Shown here: positions 40,601 through 52,003 of the stretch, piece by piece
Layout of the letters: every line of letters starts with the position of its first letter
How positions within the stretch are numbered: position 1 is the first letter of the stretch
NCBI RefSeq assembly: GCF_040954835.1
Contig: NC_090704.1
Span: 15,216,001-15,280,000 of the forward strand
Origin: Lepisosteus oculatus
Taxonomy: Eukaryota > Chordata > Actinopteri > Semionotiformes > Lepisosteidae
DNA: 64,000 nt
Direction of reading: 5' to 3'
Program-made: the position numbers and the translations under genes
The notes under the pieces: generated by a model
Told to the model about the DNA's origin: nothing
The model's input: the letters and a program-made list of their open reading frames with translations, nothing else
Database searches by the model: none

Positions 40601-43600
40601 GTTCCTTTGCAGCCTACGCATGCTGATGCAGCTACCTACACATAGAGTATATAGTACTCTGTATATAACTATGTAGCGGCTAATCCCTTTCTTTTTTTTT
40701 CTGATTACCTGTTCTGCTTGCCTTCTTTTCTCTGAAACTTGAATGGGTTCATCAAGGATATTCTCTCTCTGAATCTGGGCTACTTTTCCATGCTCTGCAG
40801 CGACCCGCACCTTCAGCACATGAAATGGGGTCTGCAGTTCTCCCATTTTGAGATTGACAAATCTCCCCTCAAACCACAGACTGTCACACTCCCCCTCTTT
40901 GAAGCCAGGGGGCTGATAGTCTGCAGGAGTCACTGTTGTAGGGAACAGAACACACATAGTAAACTGCCAGAAGTTTGTCTTGACAGATAAAAACAACTTG
41001 TTCAAAGCATTGAGGTGCAGTCACCAATCTCTCCTCTCAAAGGAAAGTGATGTGAGGGACTTCCAAAACACAAACACAGGGAATCAATAAAGAATGAGAT
41101 AATGAACTCAACTAAGACAACAAACGTTAGATGTTAAATATTGTGATAGTGATCACTAGGCCATCATAACACTGTTTCCTTTTCAATAGCTCAAAAGCTG
41201 CTGTTTTTTGCTGGAAATCGTTTATTGCTCCCATTATCTTGTTATGATCATCATTATAATCATCTATGCGTATGACACAAAACAGTTACATCACAGATCT
41301 CCAACTGGAGATGCTAAATTGAGTAAGTCTTATTGGTTAGCCTAAATCACCTATTTCTAAACATTTCAAATAACTAAGGTATTGATCAATTAAGCAAAAA
41401 AGGTGTTAGTTTAAGAAAAACATTAAACATATCCGCTAATTATATCTAATTTACTTTGTTACACAAATTGCATGTTTAATAGTCTCTGATAAAATTGTTT
41501 CAAGTCCTATAAGCAATTTAAAGGTTACTTATTTAGCTGCAGGAGTGGGACCATCCAGCATCCAGCAGGAGTGGATACTCCTGATCGCCATTAATAATAA
41601 TTATAATTGCTTACACTTATATAGCACTTTTCTGGACACTCCACTCAAAGCGCTTTACAGGTAATGGGGACTCCCCTCCACCACCACCAATGTGCAGCAT
41701 CCACCTGGATGATGCGACAGCAGCCATAGTGCGCCAGAACGCTCACCACACATCAGCTATCAGTAGGGAGGAGAGCAGAGTAATGAAGCCAATTCATAGA
41801 GGGGGATTATTAGGAGGCCATGGTTGGTAAGGGCCAATGGGAAATTTGGCCAGAACGCCGCGGTTACACCCCTACTCTTTTCGAGAAACGCCCTGGGATT
41901 TTTAATGACCACAGAGAGTCAGGACCTCGGTTTTACGTCTCATCCGAAGGACGGCGCCTGTTTACAGTGTCCCCATCACTACACTGGGGCATTAAAACCC
42001 ACATGGACAGCAGGGTGAGCACCCCCTGCTGGCCCCACTAACACTTCTTCCAGCAGCAACCTTAGTTTTTCCCAGGAGGTCTCACATCCAGGTACTGGCC
42101 AGGCTCACACCTGCTTAGCTTCAGTGGGTTGCCAGTTGTGAATTGCAGGGTGATATGGCTGCTATATATGGCCATTACTGTATATGGCACCCACTTGTGT
42201 TTAAGTGCATTCACCTTCTCATCAGGAACAAGCTCTTCAGCCTGATGAACTCCAAAATTTGACATCAAAGGTGAACAATACAGTACTCTATGGGATAACG
42301 TGTTTTCATTTCGTGATTACAGAAATTACTGAATAAAAAAAGATCAAGTAGATCTGGTACCAAGCATACAATGAATTATAACTGTATGAGGAATATCCCT
42401 TCACTCAGTTCCAATAAAAAGTGATATTTAGTAGTTATCAAATATATCTATATTACCATCGTCATAATAATATAGCTTCATTGTGAGGGATACATTGTCC
42501 GGGAGCATGTCCAGATTCTGCATGAGGAGAAACAGCTTGCGAATAAGGAGGACTGATGCTTTCTTTGTGTCTTCCATGGTTATCTGCACTTCAGTGTTCT
42601 TGTTGCTTAAAACAGAATATAACAATAATAACTATAAGTAAGAGCATTTCAGGCCATTATATGTGAAGATGCATATCATGCAATGATTACCTCAGTATGT
42701 CCATTTGTGGCCCTTCCGGTGTGTATTTTATCTTAAACTGGTAAGACTCAATAATACTCTGTAGAGAACATGAGGTAAATGAAAGAAATATCTCTTTTAA
42801 ACATTTATATAACACAAAGGGTACTTCATCACCCTCTTAGTTTTTATTATTTACAATATATATCATAGGTGATTTGCATAAATAAAGACCAATTATTTGC
42901 ATGACAATGCCATAGCCAGATGTAAATTATGTGACATAATACAATATGTATCTCAATATAGTAGCACCCTGAAAATCAATTAAAATATTTTAAAGAGAGC
43001 TTACATTTGGGTCATCTGGATTTCTGTGTACCTGGGATTTAAATTAAAGACCATAATGTAAAACTGTCAAGATAATACATGGTAAATAAAATCATATTCT
43101 GATAAATATCTATCAATTTCAGTTCTGCGGGGCTTATTTCTCAACAAAACAAAGGAAACTGCATTTAATCTCCCAAATATCGGCGTTGAACAATCACTGC
43201 ACTGCACGATCTGACGTATTACAGGAAGCGCCTGGTGGCATACAAGTACATTAGCATTGTCAGGGGTTTCTGCTGCCATCTGCTGACCAAAACGCGATCA
43301 TGGCTATAAACGATTTTCTCTTCCTTCCCTCATCAGTATGTTTAGCTAACAGGCCTATAAAACTGCAACAATAAAGGTTTCCAGGCGGATTATTGATTAA
43401 TAATTCCTTTATTTATTGTGCAGAAACTATGGTATATTGAATGATCATCCATTAGACTTAAAAAGGATTCCTTCATTCCAGTAACAGAATTCCTATACTG
43501 TTTTTATTTTAATTAGAATATATCTCTAAGAATAGCCAAAAAATAGTGGTTAATGGTGTATTTCTAATTAAATATCACAGCTGTTACCTAAAGTCCTAAA

Positions 43601-44821
43601 CGTATCCTATTGATTTTTATAAATACTTACTCCAATAAAGAGGATTTGTAGCTGTGAGGGGGAAAAAATAGCAAAGCATTTAAAACATATCCTTCAAATT
43701 GCTTCTATAATAAACATATTTAAAGCTCAAATTGTAAAGTGTACTTACGTATCCTTTTTCTAGTGCATCAAAGCATCCCATTATCCTTTGAAAAACAACA
43801 ATGCCGTTTCACCTCATTGTGTTTGTAAAAGATAAAGACCAGAATTAGCTATTCCATGAATGCGCACGTACCATTTAACAAGTTTACAAGCTCCAGTGGA
43901 GGTGCTATTCTCTCGTAAGACTTTAATGCACAAACCTAGGAAAAGAAACAAATCACCTTCTTCGAACTTCAATTTGAACTCGTTTAAAGTGACAACATAC
44001 TAGGTAGATCTTAAAGAAAACCCGTACCTTCCAGGTAACGCGATCTGTATGCGTGCTCGGGGAATATTCCGCGGAGGTAGGTGATAGACGATAAAGCCAC
44101 AACCATCATTCTCTTGACAAACACCAGGGACTGCGTCTGACACTCGATTTCATTCGGAAACAGGCTCGTCCACTGAGAAAGAGCAGAATGTGGGATTGGA
44201 TTTCCATTCAAGTATAAGTCAATAAAATGGAAAGATGCATAATTTCAGTCACTGGATTTAAGCATGGCATTGGCACGCCAGTTTCAGTCCACACTGGGGC
44301 GGCACGATGGCGCGTTGCTTAGCACTGCTGGGACCCTTGGTACAGTTCCAGCCCTGGGGTACTGTCTGTGTGGAGACTGCAAGTTCCACTCGTGTTCGCG
44401 TGGGTTTCTTCCTGGCTTCTGGGGAAACTGTCCCTGGTGTGTGTGTGTGTGTGTGTGTCCTGCCCTGCGCCCACTGCGTGTCGGGATAGGCCCCGGGTCC
44501 AAACAGCGACTCTGAACTGCTAGAAGCGGTTAGAAAAACGGATGGATGAATTTCTACACGCCCTGTTCAAATACACACCGGCCGGTACATACATATGGCC
44601 ACAAGATGGCGCAAACAAGCCCAACGAAAACCGCTGGTAAGGTGCGAGTGACCTACTGTAAACGTTGCATACGCTTCTTTCACAAATGTAGTAAACGAAC
44701 AACAACTAAAGATTTTTTTTTATTCTAATACGGGAAAAAAGCCGGTGACGTTTTTTGTTGATAAGTTTGTTACCTCAGACGTCTCCTGCTTCGTTGGTCT
44801 TAACTTCTGAGCCGTTGTCAT
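37633..44821 (-). CDS. hormad1: HORMAD1, meiotic HORMA-domain axis protein, 12 coding exons
   Basis: HORMAD1 binds unsynapsed meiotic chromosome axes and supports double-strand-break formation and synapsis control. Exons (high to low): 44821-44774, 44172-44028, 43935-43872, 43785-43749, 43651-43631, 43031-43005, 42758-42691, 42605-42457, 40932-40709, 40128-40089, 38620-38580, 37686-37633. They total 306 codons with every phase matching. The protein starts MTTAQKLRP. The HORMA domain (about residues 20-215) includes [62 protein letters not shown] and [11 protein letters not shown], close to human HORMAD1. The tail is lysine/arginine rich ([20 protein letters not shown]). At 305 residues it is shorter than human (394), mainly in the disordered tail; missed exons are possible. 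Exons of 21 and 27 nt lie within the domain. Confidence 0.93.
38990..39268 (+). repeat. LINE-like 3' end in a HORMAD1 intron
   Basis: Ends GTTTAATGACAATAAAGTTG then AATTGAAT, a typical tail of fish non-LTR retrotransposons. Upstream is a T-rich low-complexity 3'UTR-like stretch with TGCACTGTT and TACTGCACC. No coding part remains. Confidence 0.4.
39322..39895 (-). repeat. 5S-rRNA-derived SINE
   Basis: A reverse copy of the element at 8325-8893. The L2-type tail comes first (CTTATATAGCGCTTTTCTGG), then the body, then the 5S head (AGGTCTCCCATCCAGGTACT, GACCAGGCTCACACC). It lies in the HORMAD1 intron 38621-40088. Confidence 0.8.
40483..40640. mobile_element. Inverted pair of Penelope-like tails
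   Basis: A reversed tail (AAAGGTTTATTCCATGCTGA to GGTGGAGCCTTCTTTG) and a forward tail (AACGTTGCGTTTC, CTTCAGCATGGAATAAACC, TTTGCAGCCTACGCATGCTG) are separated by only a few bases. Together they form a strong hairpin in the HORMAD1 intron 40129-40708. The forward half starts at the stem III region, so a complete hammerhead-like core is not present. Confidence 0.6.
41590..42180 (-). repeat. 5S-rRNA-derived SINE
   Basis: A reverse copy with tail CTTACACTTATATAGCACTT, body CCCCCTGCTGGCCCCACTAA, and 5S head TCACATCCAGGTACTGGCCA. It is similar to the copy 1.7 kb further left. It lies in the HORMAD1 intron 40933-42456. Confidence 0.8.
44290..44550 (+). repeat. tRNA-derived SINE with GT microsatellite, HORMAD1 intron 1
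   Basis: The head GGGGCGGCACGATGGCGCGT then TGCTTAGCACTGCTG matches the widespread fish repeat whose consensus begins GGGCGGCACGGTGGCGCAG. The middle is CTGTCTGTGTGGAGACTGCA and CGTGGGTTTCTTCCTGG. A (GT)n tract of about 18 bases lies near 44438-44458. It ends AAAACGGATGGATGAA. Confidence 0.7.
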
Positions 44822-45237
44822 ATTACCGTCTGGACATAAAAATATCAACGGATTTGTGCCACTAAATATATTTCTTTTTAGCACCTGAATAATATTTTCT
44901 TATAAATTTTAAGCCTTAGATTTTACTTACGACTCATCAATACTTAACAAGACAAGGTTTTATAAGGAATTCGTCTTTGACCCACAACCAGCGCTGCTGT
45001 GGGGACTCGAGGGGCACGCGAGAGGCGTCCTTCCCCTATAGGGCGCGTGAGTCGCTTCCTAGCGCGCTCTGCCACAGTTCATCTTTTACGTGAACCTCTA
45101 ACTTTAACAATCGATTTGCTCTAACGAAATATCAAAACGAATGTGCATAGTGTACACACCTCAATTCATTCATTAATACATGCATTTTAGTATAGAGTAA
45201 ACGTTTAGCAGAAGGATAGAGTATAATTATACATATG

Positions 45238-45312
45238 GGACAAGCTAAAGGTTTATTCCATGCTGAAAAGAGAATAGAAAAAACACGTTTAGCCTATGGA
45301 GCCTTTTTCAGG
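45238..45312 (-). mobile_element. Penelope-like element tail copy (reverse)
   Basis: CAAGCTAAAGGTTTATTCCA, TGCTGAAAAGAGAA, then ACGTTTAGCCTATGGAGCC. The terminal GCAGCCTACGCATG block is absent on the left, so the copy is partial. Confidence 0.5.
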
Positions 45313-46404
45313 GGAGTGGTTTTTATACATTTTTATGTCGGTGACAGGGCACACAACAAAGAAGTTCACTTTTCGTGAGTTGAAGACGTTATTCTGAGAG
45401 GCATTTAACTGAGATGTAAAGACAGTGTCTTTATAAATAAGGATACTGATAATAAACGAGGTTTACTTTGACATACAAGAAACAATATTACATTTACTAA
45501 ATGGTTTCATCCGTTTTGTCACACTGACAGCGAACGCACAGCAGTTGAAGACTATCGATGCCAAGGTCCTCTCATACGATCTGAGATAACAGGTTTACAG
45601 TAAGGTAATTGAAAACGTTAGTCCTCATCTTTCGCTACGCCAAGCCCTCTGGTCGCTCCAATCTTCAGTCTCGTAATGTTTCCCTACACAGTCCTCCCTT
45701 GCGCCCTCAGTTCTCCCACTTCCACGGACAGCTCATTCTCCACCCGTGTTACTTCCTCGTGGAACAGATTTCCCACAGAAATTTTAACATCTTGATAACT
45801 GAACATTAAATCACCTCAATCAGTGCCTGCTCGAAACTCATGTTTAGACAGCACCTGTGACCTCTTAGCTCTCATTTACATCTGAGTATATGGCAGCTCT
45901 CATCTATTAATATACTTGGTTTATAGTTATCATGACTGCTCGGTATCCAAGCCACATATTGTTTTTCAATTGCATTGCTCTTCCAGTTTGTAAAAACCTT
46001 GCCTGTCATTACAATTTGTTGTATTAACATGACCGTAAGTTATCTTCACCATCATGTATGTATGGAGTCAAAATAAACATCACTGTGTGCAAAGTAGGCT
46101 TTTTTTCCCCCAAATTAAAAGTTATAAATTTTGGATAGTGATTATATATTTTTAGCCTAATTTATAATGCACGACTTACTTTCAAGAGACTGATGCAGAA
46201 AGCATTAAATCACCTCAATCATGAAGGTTGAATGAGCAGGTGATGTGAGAATAGAGCGAAAAACCCAGAAATAAACCCATTTGCACATTTAAGAAAACAC
46301 CTTTGCACCATCCATATGTTGAAGAGCATTGCTTGGGCAGATGTTCACAGGCTATGAAATCTGAATACAATGTTACACCTACAGCTTTATCACCACATCG
46401 CCCA

Positions 46405-46640
46405 ATTTAGTCAGCTCTCAGAAGTGTTGCTGAACAGATGTTTGGAGGTCATATTGCAATCTCACACATTTCAAGATCTGGATGCTGTCCATTGCTCTGC
46501 TCCCATCTTTTCTACCCCACTCTCTCCAAACCAACCACACCCTTACAGCCACCTCCCTCGTTCATTCCTTGCAAGTCAGGGAGGTTTTGTCAGCCTTGAC
46601 CTTACAGCATGGGTGTCAGGCAATACACTAATGTATTCAG
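46405..46640 (+). repeat. Unnamed interspersed repeat, copy 3 of 3
   Basis: Contains CAGCCACCTCCCTCGTTCAT, TCCTTGCAAGTCAGGGAGG and TTTTGTCAGCCTTGACCTTA, shared with 17157-17395. Confidence 0.55.
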
Positions 46641-47469
46641 TACACTGTGCCTTAATTCATGATGTTTCATCCATTCATTGCCCCATTGTGTCAATTCAAA
46701 TTTATGAAAGTGTAGTGGAGCACAGCAGTGGAGAATAAACTGTGCCTACTCCTACATGTAGAACACTATAGAAATGCAAATAATGTAAATTCATATGAAC
46801 CTGCATGATGAACTGCCCCGAAGGAAGGCATCTGAGTAGCAAGTACTGTAAACCTCCAAAAGTTGAAGCAGCTAATGTGTCATTAAGAGTCTAATTACTC
46901 CACACTGAAAAAAGGAAACAATGGGATCTACAGGGACCACAGGCCCCTCTCTTCATTTAGCAGATGGAGGGAAACCAAAAACAAGTACTTTATGAAGCAA
47001 AAATACATTTCTGTTCTACATTTACAGTTCTTCTTTAATACAAATATCCACTTCTCCTTACAGTACAGTAGCTGGTGACCTTAAAGGATGGCTCTAGCTT
47101 TTATGAAGGACTACATTCAGGCTCCGTGACCCTACATCTCCAATACCAGGTTTCATACTACAACCGTCTTGCAAAATCTAGAGCTCGGCAGCACTAAGCT
47201 AGCATCTTCACAAGACCGCAGAAGCAGGAGGTACTAAAAGGCTTATTCAGTTACTCAAGGAATCTTTCACAAACATCAAGAGTCACGTGGGCTTTTATGA
47301 TGACAAGGACTCTTCAAGTTACATTTTGTAACAATTTTAACAGTAATAAAATATAACAAGTACATGTCACTAGAACATCATTACACCATTTTTCGGAAAT
47401 TCACAACTTTGATCCCCTACACAGTGTAGCAGTGGTAAGGCCTAGAAAACAGTGCACAGACGAGTCAGT

Positions 47470-50400
47470 TTATTTTTGCTTGGCGAAGAAGTCTTTGCTC
47501 TTCTGGACATCGGGCTTGATGGTGTCACTTCCTGGTTTCCATCCCGCGGGGCACACTAGAAACCAACAAATATGGTTAACGCACTTTGACCTTTAACCAC
47601 CTCACCCAACATGGCATCGTTATTTATCTTATTTAACACCCTTTACTTTATTTCAACAATGTAAAACTGAGAACTCCAGATGAATTGCTCTTGGCATCAT
47701 TAAATAAGACTTTGAAGGCTTATCCATCCAGTGCAGATGAGCATGCTGAGGAATATAATGAACGTGGCTTTGAAGTAAACTGCTTTGATGTTTTAATAGA
47801 TTTTTTAATTTTTTTTAAAGGGTTTGTATTGAACTTCTCAACCAGCACAAGTGCACACTTGGGGTGCAGGCTGAGCTACAGATAATTGCCAAAACAAAGG
47901 AGTAACTGAGGGATACAAAGTATACTGAAAGCAGATGTTTTCACACAGGTTTGGTTCCCAAGTTCATTAAGCAATTAACTTCCCATCATGCATAAAACTG
48001 CCAGGCAGGCCCAGTTGCCCATTACTTTGGCTACCACAGCTGGAAGAGTGACTTCTCAGGGACCTTGAGAGAATTGGTGATTGTGCTAAATTCCACAGTC
48101 CATAGACTTAAATCATGAAGGTAACTCAGGGGGAAAAAAAAAAAAAAAGTCTTACCTTCTCCATGCTTGTCTGTGAACTGAAAGGCCTGCACTAAGCGCA
48201 GGGTCTCGTCTACTGATCGGCCTACAGGGAGGTCATTAATGGTGATTTGCCTCAGGATCCCCTTGTCATCAATGATGAATAAACCTCTGAAACAGAAGGT
48301 AGTATTAAAAAAATCTGGAAAACAATGGGAAAACAAGAAACTGTCCAAGGCCTTTCCAACTAATTTGTCAAAATCTTATTTAGCACTTCACATGATAAAA
48401 TAATAGAGGAAGGCTGCACTGATTCGGTGCACTGCTGATCTCACACATATCCTGTTAAGTTTAATCAGGAAATTTGTCAGCTTATTACAGGGTTCACATG
48501 GGACACAGCAGACGGAGTTTCCCCAACATTTCTTCCTACAGTTCTCTGAAATCAAACGAATATAAGATGATCAACCTACACTGCAGGACAACCATTTCTG
48601 AGGTAAGAATCTGGTGTGGCTGCCAACATTACATGGATTTCTTAAAGGCAGCAGAGCCTTGGCTCGTCACACAAGTCTTTGGGAGGGGTTATGTTCTTGG
48701 GCTCTGCTTTAGGTTTACCAGTGGCAATTCCAAACGGCGTACAACATTAATGTACCCATTAAGAAAAGAGGTCACCTATATAAAAGTACACCTTTTTCAC
48801 TACAAGCTGTGATGTATAGTCCAACTATAACCCTCTGACTGTTCAGTAGGGGAGGGGGACTTCAACCACTGACAAATTCCCCGTCATATGATCAAAACTG
48901 TTTGAGTTACAGTTTTGTCTGAGATACAGTATTTTCTGAGAAGAATCACAGAAGCTTCAAGCACTTCCCAGCATATTCAGGGTCTCCTCTGCTAAAGCTG
49001 GCCTACTTGGTTCAAATTCAAATCCTTTCCTCCTCATATTGCTTCTTCCCCCAACTTTAAGCACCTCCTTGTTGTGCACAGCTTTGTTACAGAGCAATGG
49101 ATAAAGGGAATTGCATGGATTGTAAACAAAGTATCTTTTAGCTGGTCTAGATGGACCAATCGAACATTCATCCATCCATCTTCTACCTGCTTCTTCCAAT
49201 TCAGTGTCACAGGGGAGTGGAAGTCCATTCTGGCAAGCAACGGACACAGAGCAGAGTACACCCTAGACAGGATGTCAGTCCATCACAGGGCAGACACGTA
49301 CACAATCCCTCACACACGCACAGCTAAGGCCAATTTTACCAGAAGCTAATCTGAACTGTTAAGAGAGACCAGAGCACCCAGAGAAAACTCACAAGAACAC
49401 AGAACTTTCAAACTGCACCCCAAGACTGCAACCCAACCCAGGGCACCAGCAGTGAGAGGCAGCAATGCAAACCACTGCACCATGGAGCAGCCCCTCAAAC
49501 AAGCAACATATTAAGTGTCATAGCAAAGGGGCTATAAAAAAAAAATCAAAAATAAACCTTTGATGTTGGGAGAAAACAGACCAAGGGATCTGAATCCATG
49601 ATCCAGTACAGCCAAACAGTCTTCTGGCCAAAGTATGAATAATTTATGAGCCCAATTACTTTAGGAGTAGGAGTAATGTGCATGTCTTCCAGACCTGTTT
49701 ATTCACCACTTCAAAAGTACCAGTAACTACAAGGGTGGATCAGCAGACCACTGCAACAGAGGAAGAGACTACTCAAACCTCACTGTTACTCACCTGAAAG
49801 CAATGCCCTCGTCCTCCTTCAGCACCCCATAATCTTTGGAGATTGAGCGCAGCGTGTCAGCCACCAAGGGAATTTTCATGTGGCCCAGGCCTCCCTGTTT
49901 TCGAGGTGTGTTGATCCTACATCGGGCAAAAAAAAAAAAAAAAAAAAAAAAAAAAGACTCAGATTGCCGTTGCAACACAAAGAAATCTGTAACCAATAGC
50001 AGATCTACTTTCTGAAAAGATTTCTCCAGTGATAGATTTTTCATTTTATTAATTGTCAGATACAGCCACGGAAGATTTTAACACCTAATAAGGATAAAAC
50101 CACTTCTGTGCCCAATGAGGTCTACTTCTTTAAATTGGGTTTAGAAAGGGAACAAACTAATGTCTACAGATTCCTTTCTGCATGAAGATCCTGGCAACAC
50201 TGATTTGTTACATGGATCTGGAGTAGTAGGGTGTATCCCCGTTAGGCCAGCAAATGGGATATTCCAAGGAATGAGGCTCTGAAGGGAAGTGTCTGCAACA
50301 TACCAGGCCAGGTGACAGAAGTGAGAATCCACCGAGGCACCAATGACCTCGCAGTTGATCTTCTTGAACTCCTCGGCGCCGTCGCTGAAGGCGATGATCT

Positions 50401-52003
50401 CGGTGGGGCACACGAAGGTGAAGTCCAGTGGGTAGAAGAAGAACACGACGTACTTCCCTGCAGACAGACGGCAGTCGGGAAGATTGGTCTCGGCTAGAGC
50501 AGCCAATTGGAGTACACAGCAGGCGATATCCCCCCCTCACAAAAGACCCCAATCCAAAGAAAGGCACTCTAACACTGATGCAGACAATAGGTGTATTTCT
50601 GTGTATAAAGTTAATGCAGTTAACTTTCTACAATTATACAGGCTTTACACACTATTTAAAATAGCAGAATGCTTTCAATAAGGAAAAAATCTGAAACACT
50701 ATTGAGGAAGCTTAAATTAACTCGATGTTTTGACATTTTTCTCCATGATTTACCCTTTAAATAAGGGTTTCTAAAACTGGAAAATCTTTTAACTTACCTG
50801 CATTATAGGAGAAGACGTTACACACCTTATCATAGGATTATTTAATTCAGGTCATAGAAGACTGTTGTGTCTGTCTGGTTAGCTTAATTTAATAGCTTCT
50901 CCTAGTACCTTCTGCTTGAAGCAGACTAGATAACCTACACAGGTTCTCTCCAGGACCAATGCAGGACTGCACAGCCACAGGACTTTGAACTCTGGTTTAT
51001 CCACCCCTATGACCTTGTGCTGGTCAGAAATGGAAACCAATCTATAACCACTTAATGCATTCCATATAATGTATTTCATTACTCTGCTCTCCTCCCCACT
51101 GATAGCTGATGTGTGGTGAGCATTCTGGCGCACTATGGCTGCCATCGCATCATCCAGGTGGATGCTGCACATTGGTGGTGGTGGAGGGGAGTCCCCATTA
51201 CCTGTAAAGTGCTTTGAGTGGAGTGTCCAGAAAAGCGCTATATAAATGTAAGTAATTATTCTTTGCTGGAAAATAGGGCTGAGTGCTCTACGCTTTCCAC
51301 TAATAATAATAATCTGGTCAAATCATGTTGCAGATCAAATGAACTCATTCTCACTTACTATGAGAACTTGGAAAGTACCAATTTCTACAGCAGAGCACTG
51401 TACCAGACTGAGCCCGGGGGAGTACCTTGCTCAACTGGGACCTGAACCCATAGCTTGCCAGGCCCAAGTCCAGATCCCTGACCACTTACCCTCTTCAGCA
51501 CAAAACAAAATGTAATAAAGGCATATAGGAAAAACAATTATACAAATGGTCAATTGGAATTCACAAATCAAAAATAGTTTAATAACTTGTGCTTTCCCCA
51601 TGCCCATAAAACATTCTAAAGAAAGCCTTAAAACCACTCACTTTGAGGAACCACTTTACCCACTGTGAGTAGCTGAATTGGGGAATCTGGATTTCTCAGA
51701 TCTCCATTCAGAGCTCTTAGTCACATGAGCAGCTCTAAACTTTAGCCAACTCTTAACACTTTCTCCTCCCACTGCACTTTGGTCCACAAAAGTGCAAACA
51801 GCCTGTGGGAGCAGGCAGGCGATCTGGCCTGCTTCTGGTTGTCCATTTATCACAGCATCCCTCCATCCTCCGAGTCAGGACAGCTTAGGGCTCTTACCTC
51901 TGTAATCGGAGAGCTTGATCTCCTTGAACTGGCCGTCAGGCATCACTGCTGTGGCCTGGAAGTCAGGGGCAGGCTTCCCGATACGAGCATTTCCAGCCGA
52001 CAT
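47470..52003 (-). CDS. prdx1: PRDX1, 2-Cys peroxiredoxin 1
   Basis: PRDX1 is a cytosolic thioredoxin-dependent peroxidase and redox sensor. Coding exons: 52003-51898, 50457-50304, 49916-49794, 48286-48156 and 47555-47470. They total 200 codons with stop, so 199 residues, the family's normal length. The protein starts [20 protein letters not shown]. Peroxidatic Cys52 lies in DFTFVCPTE, resolving Cys173 in VCPAGWKPG, and the GGLG loop in [10 protein letters not shown]. The C-terminus is SKDFFAKQK, so residue 194 of the YF motif is Phe where human has Tyr. A short 5'UTR precedes the ATG in the same exon (acceptor TTCTAG at about 52015). An untranslated first exon is predicted at 54259-54312. The frame is intact. 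Confidence 0.97.
49163..49495 (-). repeat. tRNA-derived SINE in a PRDX1 intron
   Basis: Reverse orientation. It begins with the tail CATCCATCCATCTTCTACCT, then CAGGATGTCAGTCCATCACA, and ends with the head-like GCAATGCAAACCACTGCACC. It belongs to the same broad family as 44290-44550 but is longer and more diverged. Confidence 0.65.
49929..49956 (+). repeat. Poly(A) tract near a PRDX1 acceptor
   Basis: An uninterrupted run of A about a dozen bases beyond the exon ending at 49916. On the gene's strand it is a poly(T) just upstream of the acceptor and may strengthen the pyrimidine tract. Confidence 0.7.
51077..51262 (+). repeat. 5S-SINE 3' fragment in a PRDX1 intron
   Basis: Only the 3' part remains: CTCCCCACTGATAGCTGATG, GGAGTCCCCATTACCTGTAA, AAAGCGCTATATAAATG. 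The 5S head is missing. Confidence 0.7.

Larger units (their letters stand above)
44822..47469. other. HORMAD1-PRDX1 intergenic region
   Basis: The HORMAD1 promoter should lie just above 44821. A CpG-containing patch occurs at 44985-45070 (CTATAGGGCGCGTGAGTC). A reversed Penelope-like tail is at 45238-45312 and copy 3 of the unnamed repeat is at 46405-46640. The PRDX1 3'UTR probably extends left from 47470; a minus-strand ATTAAA is at 47034-47039. Nothing else was recognised. Confidence 0.4.

Noticed and set aside
40595-41005. Longer HORMAD1 exon running into the Penelope-type tail
   Set aside because: The frame stays open past 40709 by chance. A GTAATC donor, phase agreement with the next exon and loss of similarity place the exon end at 40709.
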